This document shows, one piece after another, positions 1 through 7,371 of a DNA stretch of 64,000 bases. Positions within the stretch are counted from its first letter, which is position 1, and every line of letters starts with the position of its first letter. The notes beneath the pieces were generated by a model. The model worked only from the letters and a program-made list of their open reading frames with translations. It made no database searches and was not told the origin of the DNA. A program made the translations under genes and the position numbers. The DNA is from Cellulophaga sp. BC115SP (lineage in GTDB: Bacteria; Bacteroidota; Bacteroidia; Cytophagales; Spirosomataceae): the NCBI RefSeq assembly GCF_009905545.1, contig NZ_JAAALB010000008.1:1-64000 (forward strand), read 5' to 3'.

Positions 1-26
1 CCTAACCCCTAACCCCTAACCCCTAT
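1..26. repeat. Short tandem repeat, edge of a repeat-C copy
   Basis: Three consecutive 8-bp units CCTAACCC open the window, just past the stop codon of the MarR gene. The same word CCTAACCCCTA occurs in the repeat-C copy near 56080. This is probably the visible end of another copy cut by the window edge. Confidence 0.5.
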
Positions 27-676
27 TTCAGTAACTCATCCAGACTGGCATTTTTGTTATTCATAAAAATGTCGTTATGATAGAAATCGAGCTTTTTCAT
101 GAGATAGGAGAGTGTCGTGATTTCTGATGGCACTAAATTTCCTACTACGATTCGAGAGACTTTACTCATTTCTGGAAGCACTTTCATTACCTCCATTTTA
201 CCCTTGTCTGTTATACTTACCCTCACACTTCTTTTGTCTGTCAAATCAGAGAACTCATGAATGAGCCCTTGTCCAACTAAGCGCTTGATTACTTCCACTC
301 CAGATGTTTTTTCCATTACCTGTTTCGAAATCAATTCGGTTTTGGTCAGGCTTTCAAAAGTGATAAGAGTAATCAAAAAGGCAAATTCGTCAGCAGTTTG
401 AATGATGCTGTCTTGTAAGGCTTTCTTGATATATCCTTTGGCATAACGAAACAACAATGTTACCAAGATCGCCACATCGCTGTTACTCTCTTGTCGTACA
501 GTATCTAAATGTTGCGCTTGGTCGCCGCCCACTTTACGCATCTCAATATCTTTACTTGGACGTTGTGTGTTGAGATACCCCAAGAAATCATCCATGGTAT
601 AATCATCTCCACCTTTATATTCTGAATGAAATTTGTCGAGATGTTCTATTACTTCAATTAAAACTTGCTTATTCAT
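23..676 (-). CDS. MarR-family winged-helix transcriptional regulator
   Basis: A 217-residue protein with MarR-like features: a helical N-terminal dimerisation part, then a winged helix around residues 105-165 where TKTELISKQ is followed by GVEVIKRLVGQGLI and a wing with TDKRSVRVSITDKG, the usual MarR D-x-R-S/x-x-x-x-L-T-x-x-G pattern. I chose the ATG at 676 rather than one 48 bases upstream, because MNKQVLIEVIEHL begins a typical MarR helix and the longer N-terminus reads as hydrophobic translated leader. It is the last gene in line with the DevABC/TolC export cluster, separated from it by a repeat-B copy. MarR proteins often repress adjacent efflux genes, so it may control that exporter; this is inference. 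The N-terminal part is longer than in a minimal 140-residue MarR. Confidence 0.75.
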   Translation of the reverse strand: MNKQVLIEVIEHLDKFHSEYKGGDDYTMDDFLGYLNTQRPSKDIEMRKVGGDQAQHLDTVRQESNSDVAILVTLLFRYAKGYIKKALQDSIIQTADEFAFLITLITFESLTKTELISKQVMEKTSGVEVIKRLVGQGLIHEFSDLTDKRSVRVSITDKGKMEVMKVLPEMSKVSRIVVGNLVPSEITTLSYLMKKLDFYHNDIFMNNKNASLDELLK

Positions 677-727
677 GGGTCTCAAAACCGTTATGAAGTG
701 ATACGTAATAATGCAAACTGGCATTAT

Positions 728-825
728 TGAGCTTTAGGCAATAAGCTGTAAGCAATGAGCTAGTAATTTCGTATGAAATATTTTGATTCTTTTTGCTTAT
801 AGCATAAAGCCTAGAGCTTAAAACG
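728..825. repeat. Intergenic repeat B, copy 1
   Basis: An imperfect palindrome rich in GCTTATAGC/AAGCTGTAAGC words. The stretch 766-822 (TTTCGTATGAAATATTTTGA, then CTTTTTGCTTATAGC) aligns by eye with 33731-33785 and, inverted, with 46527-46585. It fills the gap between the MarR gene and the small protein gene of the export cluster. Confidence 0.55.
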
Positions 826-856
826 GATAATTTTTTTTCTCAAAGGTACGTAATTA

Positions 857-1261
857 TTACTTATTCAACAGGGCAGTGCCTTTGCCCAAAAGCTGTCCAG
901 ATTCATTGTAGCAATAAGCCTCAAGAAATTTCTGGTGGGTGTTTGGGGTAGATAACCAATCTATTTCAATAATGAAATCATGGATAGACTGCTTATTTAT
1001 AATCAAATTAATACAGTGAAAATTAGTGAGCTGGAAATGGTCGCCATATTCCACAAATCGTTTGTATAGCTCAAGGGATTGAAGCAGTAAAGCGTCAATC
1101 GAAAAGCTTTTATCATCATTTGGAAAAATATTCTTTTTGGAAAATGATAAACTAAAATTGTCAGCATCAAAATTCCAGGTTTTTAACTCGTAACCAAAAG
1201 ACTCAATCGATGAATGAGTTATTTGAATGCTGTGCTTGATGGTATCAGGTTTGAGAGTCAT
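857..1261 (-). CDS. Small protein, possible hotdog-fold acyl thioesterase-like
   Basis: A 134-residue protein I do not recognise with certainty. There is no signal peptide or membrane segment, so it is probably cytoplasmic. The C-terminal stretch EAYCYNESGQLLGKGTALLNK resembles the last two strands of hotdog-fold thioesterases of the YbgC/FcbC type, which often end with G-x-L-L-A-x-G followed by a hydrophobic strand. The preceding 'FHCINLIINKQSIHDF' and 'IIEIDWLSTPNT' segments would be the earlier strands, but I cannot see a catalytic acid in the expected helix. It starts 5 bases after the TolC-like gene stop, so it is almost surely co-transcribed with the exporter. If the thioesterase idea is right, the exporter could handle a lipid or acylated product. 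Family assignment is weak. Confidence 0.55.
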   Translation of the reverse strand: MTLKPDTIKHSIQITHSSIESFGYELKTWNFDADNFSLSFSKKNIFPNDDKSFSIDALLLQSLELYKRFVEYGDHFQLTNFHCINLIINKQSIHDFIIEIDWLSTPNTHQKFLEAYCYNESGQLLGKGTALLNK

Positions 1262-1266
1262 GTGAT

Positions 1267-2589
1267 TTATTTTTTGAATTTTTCGAGAAGGTTACCACTA
1301 ATATATAGCCTATCCATAAAGGTCTTATTGAGTTGCTCTTTGAGTTGTAACTGTTGCACAAGGGCTTTTTGTAAAGCGCTTTCTTGCGTATTTAACTCTG
1401 AGGCTTCAAGCTGTCCTGTTTGAAGTCGAGCTTGATAAATATCTAGGTTTTCTTTTAAAAGGGCGATGTTTTTTTCGGCAAAAACAATCTCTTTCTGTAG
1501 CCTTTCGATGGTATTGGTGTTTTGTAAAATATCCTTATTTTTTTGAGACTTAAATTCTTCCTTCTGGTTTTCGACTACTGTAAGTTGTTTTTGGAGTTGT
1601 TTGCTCAAATTAATGGATTTGTCAGGTGCAAAAATGGGCAGTTTTACCGCTAATCCTACGTAGCTATTGCCAAACCATGAATTAGCCAAAAAGGGATTGA
1701 TGCTTTGTGTGTATTGGTTGGCGCCAATAAATCCTTGAACTCCCAACGTTGGTCGATATTGGGTTTGTTCAGTTTGAATCTGCTGATTGAGCAGTTGTTC
1801 TTTTGTTAAGAATTTCTGAAAATCAATACTTGATTCAAATGTGGTATTGTTGGGCGTATTGTTCAAAACATCGTTGATAGGGATATATGAATCAGATAAC
1901 AACTTTTCGAGACTGATATTGGTAAGATAGTTCAAGTAAATTTTCTCATTAATCAAGTTTGAAAAAGCCTTCTGAAATGCCGAAAGGTTATTGTTATGAT
2001 TGATTTTGGCTGTATTCAACTCGGTTTTCAATACTTTTCCTTCTTTAAACTTTGCCTCTAACATAGACATAGAGATATAACTACGAACAGAATCAGAGGC
2101 GGACTCTTGACTTTGAAGCTGATAAAGAAGTATTTGACTGTAGGAATTGATTATTTCAAAGACAAAATCTTCTTCTGCTTTTTTGAGATCCCAATTTGCC
2201 AAAGACTCATTGATTTTACTTTCCTTAATCTTACTTTTTAGTGACAAATCAATCAAGGGCTGATACACAGTAACGCCTGCATTTTGTTGCCATTTGGTAC
2301 CAAAACGAATAGCCTGTGTTTCCGAAGTTGGCGTACTGCTAAATAACCCCGTTGGTACTATCTGTGTGGAGATAATCGGGTTGTAGCGGTATTCATACGC
2401 TAAGGCAATTTGAGGCAAAAATTTAGATTGAGCATCCAAACTTTTTAGCGCAGCCACAGCAAGATCTGCTTGGGCTGTTTTGATATTAGGTTTATGTTTT
2501 AAACCATTTTCGATACATTCATTGACTGTAATTTGAGCATACATGGAATGTACCAATAGCAAACAAATGATGATTAGTATTGATTTCAT
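1267..2589 (-). CDS. TolC-family outer-membrane efflux channel
   Basis: A 440-residue TolC-like protein, the usual length. Residues 1-19 form a Sec signal peptide ending MYAQ. Two outer-membrane-efflux-protein repeats follow (about 22-210 and 235-430), with long amphipathic coiled-coil stretches such as the KSKIKESKINESLANWDLKKAEEDF region and the Gln/Glu/Lys-rich helix near 370-430. It would form the trimeric outer-membrane duct that takes substrate from the inner-membrane ABC exporter through the periplasmic adaptor. The adaptor (3906-4841), permease (2770-3909) and ATPase (4930-5628) lie directly upstream on the same strand, so the full tripartite set is present. A repeat-A copy sits in the 180-base gap before the permease. 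The start ATG at 2589 fits the signal peptide. Confidence 0.9.
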   Translation of the reverse strand: MKSILIIICLLLVHSMYAQITVNECIENGLKHKPNIKTAQADLAVAALKSLDAQSKFLPQIALAYEYRYNPIISTQIVPTGLFSSTPTSETQAIRFGTKWQQNAGVTVYQPLIDLSLKSKIKESKINESLANWDLKKAEEDFVFEIINSYSQILLYQLQSQESASDSVRSYISMSMLEAKFKEGKVLKTELNTAKINHNNNLSAFQKAFSNLINEKIYLNYLTNISLEKLLSDSYIPINDVLNNTPNNTTFESSIDFQKFLTKEQLLNQQIQTEQTQYRPTLGVQGFIGANQYTQSINPFLANSWFGNSYVGLAVKLPIFAPDKSINLSKQLQKQLTVVENQKEEFKSQKNKDILQNTNTIERLQKEIVFAEKNIALLKENLDIYQARLQTGQLEASELNTQESALQKALVQQLQLKEQLNKTFMDRLYISGNLLEKFKK

Positions 2590-2622
2590 AAAATATCAAG
2601 ATATATCAAATGATGAATTAGG

Positions 2623-2753
2623 AGTGTACGAAGGATAATAAAAACCATTTATTTCGGATATTGGATGTGGGATTTCGGAAGTGTAATCTTTTATATTTTG
2701 TAAAAAATAGAGGTATTTTACTTTATTTCCGAAATCAGAAATCCCAAATCCGC
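2623..2753. repeat. Intergenic repeat A, full-length copy 1
   Basis: About 130 bases beginning AGTGTACGAAGGATAATAAA and ending near ATCAGAAATCCCAAATCCGC. Its reverse complement aligns almost end to end, by eye, with 58821-58952, with matching internal spacing. The two halves are complementary (TTTCGGATATTGGATG... against ...TCCGAAATCAGAAATCC), so transcripts could fold into a long imperfect hairpin. It lies inside the exporter gene cluster, between permease and TolC genes. Confidence 0.8.
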
Positions 2754-2769
2754 AATTCAAACCTAACCG

Positions 2770-3909
2770 CTATCCTCTAAATACCGAGGCTGGCTCGACG
2801 CCGTTGATTTTTTTGATGGCAAACAAAGAGCCTCCCATTGAGATAAATAGCGTAATGATAAACAAGCCCAGTATCTCCAAGCTCGAATAGTTAATCGCTA
2901 ACCCAGCATTTTCTACGCCTTTTTTGAAACCTAGTAAAAGTGCAAAGGCTATTACAAAACCAATGATGGCAAAAAAGAAGGACTGGAGTAAAATCAAATT
3001 TCGCACATAACTGTTGGTTGCACCAATGGCTTTGAGAGTACCATAATCCTTGATACGGTCGAGTGCCGCCGAATACAGTGTGAGCCCAATTATAAAGAAG
3101 CCGCTGATGATAGCAAACACAACTAACGACCCAATACTTGTACCGATATTGGAGGAAATAGTAATAAAGCTAATCGTGGAAGCCTGAAGCTCGTTGGCAT
3201 CCCAAGCACGAATACCATAAAACTTGGTATTAATGCTTTTGATGACCGACGCTACATCGTAGCCTGGTTTTACTTGAATAGCGACGATGCTGACTTTATT
3301 TTCAGGAAATCCACCATAGTAACGTGCTTTGCTGAGTGTAGTGTAAAAGAACGCTCCTGCAAAGCCTCTGGCGTTTTTGGTTTGCAGGCTAATTTGGGCT
3401 TCCTTTCCATTAATCTCAACTCTAGTGCCTACTTCTAGTTCTGCATCAAAGGTTTTTTGGTCAAAGAATTCTGCCGACATAGCTTGGTCTTGGGCTAGGT
3501 CATTGATTTTGCCTTTAAAAACCTTTACAGGATTTGGGCCTGCCACAAAAACAGGTGCTTCACTTCCAATTAATAAAACAGAGGCTGTTTTTCCGTTTTT
3601 GAATTTTACTAGACCATTTGATACTACTACTGGGTAAGTATTGGCTACTCCATCAACACTTCTAATTTCTCGAACGTACCGTTCGTCTAGCTTGCCAAGT
3701 TCGTTGGCATTGCGGGTAATATTGTCGATGACCCAAATTTGGGCAATATCCTTACGGGAGTTTTCTACGAGTCCTCCCATTAGCCCTGTCAAGAAGCCAA
3801 GGATACCAATTTGTTGACCAATCAGGAAAATACTAATCACAATACCTACGATTACGCCAATACTTTTGGCGGTGTCGTATTTGATAAATTTAAAGGCCGT
3901 TTGTATCAT
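2770..3909 (-). CDS. DevC-like ABC exporter permease (FtsX-type)
   Basis: A 379-residue permease of the MacB/FtsX topology: one N-terminal transmembrane helix (about 15-40, containing GVIVGIVISIFLIGQQIG), a large periplasmic domain (about 45-250), then three helices near 255-285, 300-330 and 345-370 before the cytoplasmic end. The opening TAKSIGVIVGIVISIFLIGQ and the helix pair containing KDYGTLKAIGATN match the DevC branch found in cyanobacterial DevBCA glycolipid exporters. The domain containing K-D-Y-G-T-L-K-A-I-G-A is the FtsX coupling-helix region. The ATG overlaps the adaptor gene stop by 4 bases (ATGA), indicating translational coupling. It would move an unknown substrate from the inner membrane or periplasm through the adaptor and TolC partner. 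Confidence 0.88.
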   Translation of the reverse strand: MIQTAFKFIKYDTAKSIGVIVGIVISIFLIGQQIGILGFLTGLMGGLVENSRKDIAQIWVIDNITRNANELGKLDERYVREIRSVDGVANTYPVVVSNGLVKFKNGKTASVLLIGSEAPVFVAGPNPVKVFKGKINDLAQDQAMSAEFFDQKTFDAELEVGTRVEINGKEAQISLQTKNARGFAGAFFYTTLSKARYYGGFPENKVSIVAIQVKPGYDVASVIKSINTKFYGIRAWDANELQASTISFITISSNIGTSIGSLVVFAIISGFFIIGLTLYSAALDRIKDYGTLKAIGATNSYVRNLILLQSFFFAIIGFVIAFALLLGFKKGVENAGLAINYSSLEILGLFIITLFISMGGSLFAIKKINGVEPASVFRG

Positions 3910-4841
3910 AGCTTGATGTTACATTCAATTTTGGCATTGATTACGAGGTTCTTATCATCAACTACGGAAATGCGTATTTCACGAACTCTTCGATCTTCTT
4001 GGTCATCTGCTTTTTCAGAAAAGAGCGATTTCTTTTTCAAGTAAGGAGCCATCGACGAAATTTGCCCTTTTGCAATAACATTGCTACTACCAATATTGAC
4101 AATTTCGACAGCGTCACCAATTTTGATACTGCTACTAAACATTTCATCTACCTCGGCTCTGATGATAAGCTTTCCTTGAGGAGCCACCTCTGCATAGCTG
4201 GCAAATTGACTAACAGATTCGCCTTGATTGACGGTTCTGTCAAGGATTATACCCGAAAAAGGAGCTCTGAATATCTTTTTGTTAGCCTCACGGTAAAGGG
4301 TTTGTAATTGTGTTTGAAGTTCATTCAACTCACTATTTGCCAATTGTACTTGCGTTTTGGCAGCGCTGAGATTGGCTTCCAAAACCTCTAGGTCTGTTGT
4401 TAAATTATCGTAGACTTGTTGGGTTTCGGCACCCTTAGCAATCAGCTGTTTTGCTCTTTCCAAAAGTAGTTTTTTGTTTTTTAGATTGGCCGTAACCTCT
4501 GCTACTTTCGATTGTGAAATGTCTATTTGAGTACGTTGAGTCGCTATTTTGACTTTCAATTCATTGATTTTATTTTGTTCGGTATCGTCATCGAGTTGTA
4601 AAATAACTTCATTGAGTTGTACCTTGTCACCATCATCTTTCATGACTTTTTTGACAATACCTCCCACAGGTGCCGATAGCTTAATAATACCTTCTTGTGG
4701 TTCTACTCTTCCGATGGCTACTACCAATTTTGTAGGAGCTTTAGGATTGGATTGTTTTTGATTAGATGATTCTTTTGACTGGTCTTTATTACAGCTCATC
4801 AGTAGAGCTACTGATAGGCACAATAGTATGTAATGCTTCAT
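3906..4841 (-). CDS. HlyD/DevB-type periplasmic adaptor lipoprotein
   Basis: A 311-residue membrane-fusion protein. The N-terminus has a lipoprotein signal with lipobox LLMSC (Cys17), followed by a Lys/Ser/Gln-rich linker. A biotinyl-lipoyl-like half motif begins near residue 45 (IGRVEPQEGIIKLSAPVGG and DDGDKVQLNEVILQLD). Residues about 75-180 form an alpha-helical hairpin, and a second lipoyl half near 190-205 (IFRAPFSGIILDRTVNQGES) is followed by a beta-barrel domain. This is the adaptor that bridges the FtsX-type permease to the TolC channel. It sits between the ATPase gene (88-base gap) and the permease gene (4-base overlap), the order A-B-C seen by function in Dev-type exporters. The lipid anchor would place it in the periplasmic leaflet of a membrane. 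Confidence 0.9.
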   Translation of the reverse strand: MKHYILLCLSVALLMSCNKDQSKESSNQKQSNPKAPTKLVVAIGRVEPQEGIIKLSAPVGGIVKKVMKDDGDKVQLNEVILQLDDDTEQNKINELKVKIATQRTQIDISQSKVAEVTANLKNKKLLLERAKQLIAKGAETQQVYDNLTTDLEVLEANLSAAKTQVQLANSELNELQTQLQTLYREANKKIFRAPFSGIILDRTVNQGESVSQFASYAEVAPQGKLIIRAEVDEMFSSSIKIGDAVEIVNIGSSNVIAKGQISSMAPYLKKKSLFSEKADDQEDRRVREIRISVVDDKNLVINAKIECNIKL

Positions 4842-4929
4842 TTGGAAAGTTATTTTGAATGAAAGTACAAAAGCATATTTCTAAAAAATCAAACTCTTTT
4901 TGGTATACGTAACAAACCTTAGTTGTCAG

Positions 4930-5628
4930 TTATAGGAGCATATCTTCCTCTTCCTGATGGTCGGAAATCATACCGTTGTTGACGTAAATAATTCTATCTG
5001 CGAACTTTTTTAATCGTAAATCGTGGGTAACAACCGCCACAGATTTCCCTGAAGTCGAGAGTGTTTTGAGCTCTTCCATGACTACGGATACGCTTTTGGT
5101 ATCGAGGGCTGCTGTAGGTTCATCGCATAGCATCAATGGAGGGTTGGTTACTAGCGCACGAGCAATGGCAACTCTTTGTTGTTGTCCACCACTCAGCATC
5201 TTCGGAAGGTTATACATACGGTCTTCCATACTTACCTTGCGTAAGGCCTCTGTAGCGCGCTGACGTGCTTCTTTTCTAGAAATGCCTAATAATAATAGTG
5301 GTTGCATGACATTTTCGAGGGCATTGAGTGGTGCCAATAAATTGAAGCTCTGGAAAACGAATCCAATATTTTGAAGGCGAACCTTAGCAAGTTGATTCTG
5401 ATTAAGCCCATTGATTACTTGGTCGCAAATAGTAACCTCGCCCGTACTCGGGAAAATCACACAGCCTAGGAGTGATAGCAAAGTAGTTTTTCCAGAACCC
5501 GAAGGGCCTATAATGAGTGTTAACTCATTTTTTCGGAATTCACAGCTAGAAGGTTGTAGGGCAGTAATTACTGTATCGCCAGTTTTGTACTGCTTTGAGG
5601 CATTAGATACACTTGCTACAATTTCCAT
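4930..5628 (-). CDS. DevA/MacB-type ABC transporter ATPase
   Basis: A 232-residue ABC ATPase of the LolD/MacB/DevA group. Walker A GPSGSGKTT is at residues 41-49, the Q-loop in FVFQSFNLL near 91-99, signature LSGGQQQR at 146-153, Walker B with LMLCDEPTAALD at about 166-177, and the H-loop in VVTHD near 200. These are all the elements needed for ATP hydrolysis. It is the first gene of the export cluster and powers the FtsX-type permease. Upstream there is a 15-bp perfect inverted repeat (5679-5734) that could be an operator. The start at 5628 gives the usual short beta-strand before the nucleotide-binding loop. Confidence 0.92.
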   Translation of the reverse strand: MEIVASVSNASKQYKTGDTVITALQPSSCEFRKNELTLIIGPSGSGKTTLLSLLGCVIFPSTGEVTICDQVINGLNQNQLAKVRLQNIGFVFQSFNLLAPLNALENVMQPLLLLGISRKEARQRATEALRKVSMEDRMYNLPKMLSGGQQQRVAIARALVTNPPLMLCDEPTAALDTKSVSVVMEELKTLSTSGKSVAVVTHDLRLKKFADRIIYVNNGMISDHQEEEDMLL

Positions 5629-5678
5629 AAATAGTACGATAACATTTTACTTTGTCAAAAGTAATACAATTATTAGTA

Positions 5679-5734
5679 TTTTATATATGTTTTCGTACTA
5701 TATTTTTTATAATAGTTCAAAAACATATATAAAA
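5679..5734. promoter_or_regulatory. 15-bp perfect inverted repeat upstream of the exporter genes
   Basis: TTTTATATATGTTTT at 5679-5693 is the exact reverse complement of AAAACATATATAAAA at 5720-5734, with 26 bases between. It lies 51 bases upstream of the ATPase start. A possible minus-strand -7 box TACTTTTG (TAnnTTTG type, 5656-5663) lies between the repeat and the gene, although no good -33 partner is seen. Operator function is inference. Confidence 0.45.
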
Positions 5735-5832
5735 CCTCTGGAACTGGTAAATTGTTTGAAGAAGTTTTAGGAAGTGTTAAAAGGTATTGAATGCAGGAAT
5801 TGTATACGATTGATTTTCAGTTTTAAAACTGC

Positions 5833-5866
5833 TTAAAAAAGTAAGTTCAAGACTGAGTCTTGAACT
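5833..5866 (-). terminator. Rho-independent terminator after the barrel-protein gene
   Basis: On the minus strand AGTTCAAGAC and GTCTTGAACT (5844-5866) form a perfect 10-bp stem with a 3-base loop, followed by TACTTTTTTAAG. It lies just beyond the stop of the outer-membrane protein gene at 5889. Confidence 0.75.
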
Positions 5867-5888
5867 AGTAGAGGCAAAAAATGGCTAT

Positions 5889-6602
5889 TTAAAAACTAAA
5901 ACCTACTCTAATACTTAATCGATTGAATACTTCGGTAGATTTTTGGAGTTTTTCTGTCACGGAGGATTCTTGATAACGATAGCCGAGTCCGAGTAAAAAT
6001 CCGTTATTTTCTTGAAAAAGAAGTTTGATACCTAGACCCACCGCAAAGGTTGCACCGCCTTGGTATTTGATGGTCGGAACATCATTGGATGTTGCATTGA
6101 TACTATATCCTCCCTCCACAAAGTAAAATGGAATTTTGGCGGAGGTCGTACTTAAATCACCGCGAACACTCAGCACAACAGGGACAAAAGTCTGAACGGC
6201 ATACAAATCTGCCCCTACACCAACGCCAAGATAGAGGAGCGGATTGAATCTATATCCGTTGGTTGTTTGAAACGAGAAAGCTGAGGTTGTAACACCATTG
6301 GATGCTCGATTACTCATGGCAAGCGGCCCGAGTTCGGTATAATTGACAAATCCTTTTCTTTTATAAGTTGTTTTTCCAAAATTCTGACTCAGGGTATCTA
6401 CTTGTTGGATTTCTGAATTAGTAAAAACCCATATAGATTGATCAATGGTTTGGATAGCAACTGAGGAGGCATCCGAATTTAATATTTTTCCTAAAATTTG
6501 ACTTCCATTCTTCAGATGTACACGATGCTGCGCTATACCAATAGTCTGATTTATCAAAAAAATGAATGCTAGATAAAAGGTCTTAATGAGATAGTTTTTC
6601 AT
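5889..6602 (-). CDS. Secreted outer-membrane beta-barrel protein
   Basis: A 237-residue protein with a signal peptide (residues 1-25, ending GIAQ). A short N-terminal region (HRVHLKNGSQILGKIL...) reads as a small beta domain with 'K-N-G-S-x-I-x-G' like those seen in many Bacteroidota secreted proteins. From about residue 75 onward, alternating amphipathic strands (YKRKGFVNYTELGPLAM, FRYN-like turns, YLGVGVGADLYAVQTFVPVVLSV, FYFVEGGYSINA) end in an aromatic terminal strand LSIRVGFSF, the usual signature of an outer-membrane barrel. The function is unknown. It follows the LytTR regulator gene by 4 bases, so it is probably co-transcribed with the two-component pair, perhaps as a target or sensor accessory (inference). 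Confidence 0.75.
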   Translation of the reverse strand: MKNYLIKTFYLAFIFLINQTIGIAQHRVHLKNGSQILGKILNSDASSVAIQTIDQSIWVFTNSEIQQVDTLSQNFGKTTYKRKGFVNYTELGPLAMSNRASNGVTTSAFSFQTTNGYRFNPLLYLGVGVGADLYAVQTFVPVVLSVRGDLSTTSAKIPFYFVEGGYSINATSNDVPTIKYQGGATFAVGLGIKLLFQENNGFLLGLGYRYQESSVTEKLQKSTEVFNRLSIRVGFSF

Positions 6603-6606
6603 AATA

Positions 6607-7371
6607 TTATTGGTCTAGCCATGTCTTAAATTCTGAACATCGCTCTTTGGATACATAAATTTCTGATTCAAAGTTTGGCTTAAGTTTGACAAGCAAACGC
6701 CCGTTGTAGACGGCTTTGACAGTCGCAATAGAGGCAATTTTGGTAATGACTTTTCGGTTGAGACGAAAGAAAAAGTCTGGCTGCAAAAGCTGTTCGAGTT
6801 GCTCTAAAGTGTAATCAATGATATATCGTTTGGCATCGTGGCAAACCAAATACACGATTTTGTCGTCAGCAAAGAAGTAGGCAATTTCGTCCAGTGTTTT
6901 ATACTGTAGCGTATCGCCAAACTTGACCAAAAACCTAGATTTATACTTTTTCTGATTGGTTTCTATACTCTGGATAATTCGCTGAATGTCAAGCGAGTCG
7001 ATGGATTTTCTATCGTAGCTGAGCTGATGATATTTGTTGAGCGCTTGGCTCAAATCTTCAAAATCCAATGGTTTTAGAAGATAATCTATGCTATTAATTT
7101 TGAAGGCCTGAATCGCATATTGGTCATAGGCTGTCGTAAATATGACAGGATTTTTGACAGGTATTTTCTTGAAAATATCAAAACTTGAACCGTCTGCCAA
7201 ATGTATATCTACCAATAACAGGTCTGGTTCTTGATGTTTGACAAGCCAATTGGTAGCTTTTTCAACCGAGTCGACGGTGTCTACCACATTAATGTTTTGG
7301 TCGTACTCAAGGAGCAAACTTTTGGCTCGTTGTGCAGAGTGATATTCGTCTTCAATAATCAATACTTTCAT
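6607..7371 (-). CDS. LytTR-family response regulator
   Basis: A 254-residue response regulator. The receiver domain (about 1-120) has the acidic pair E7-D8, the phosphoacceptor Asp55 in LLLVDIHL, a Thr in VIFTTAYD near residue 83-86, and Lys in DYLLKPLDF near residue 105. A linker is followed by a LytTR DNA-binding domain (about 150-252), recognisable from FLVKFGDTLQYKTLDEIAYF, 'DYTLEQLEQLL' and FFRLNRKVITKIASI. LytTR regulators bind direct-repeat sites upstream of target genes. The start codon overlaps the histidine kinase stop by 4 bases, so kinase and regulator are translationally coupled. The barrel-protein gene follows closely. Confidence 0.93.
   Translation of the reverse strand: MKVLIIEDEYHSAQRAKSLLLEYDQNINVVDTVDSVEKATNWLVKHQEPDLLLVDIHLADGSSFDIFKKIPVKNPVIFTTAYDQYAIQAFKINSIDYLLKPLDFEDLSQALNKYHQLSYDRKSIDSLDIQRIIQSIETNQKKYKSRFLVKFGDTLQYKTLDEIAYFFADDKIVYLVCHDAKRYIIDYTLEQLEQLLQPDFFFRLNRKVITKIASIATVKAVYNGRLLVKLKPNFESEIYVSKERCSEFKTWLDQ

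Noticed and set aside
1-26. CCTAACCC tandem units as a telomere or replicon end
   Set aside because: Only three units, and the same word occurs in internal repeat-C copies; a bacterial chromosome fragment is the simpler reading.
3377-3637. Frames opposite the exporter, kinase, giant-protein and SbcC genes
   Set aside because: They are antisense shadows of well-supported genes with no independent motifs.
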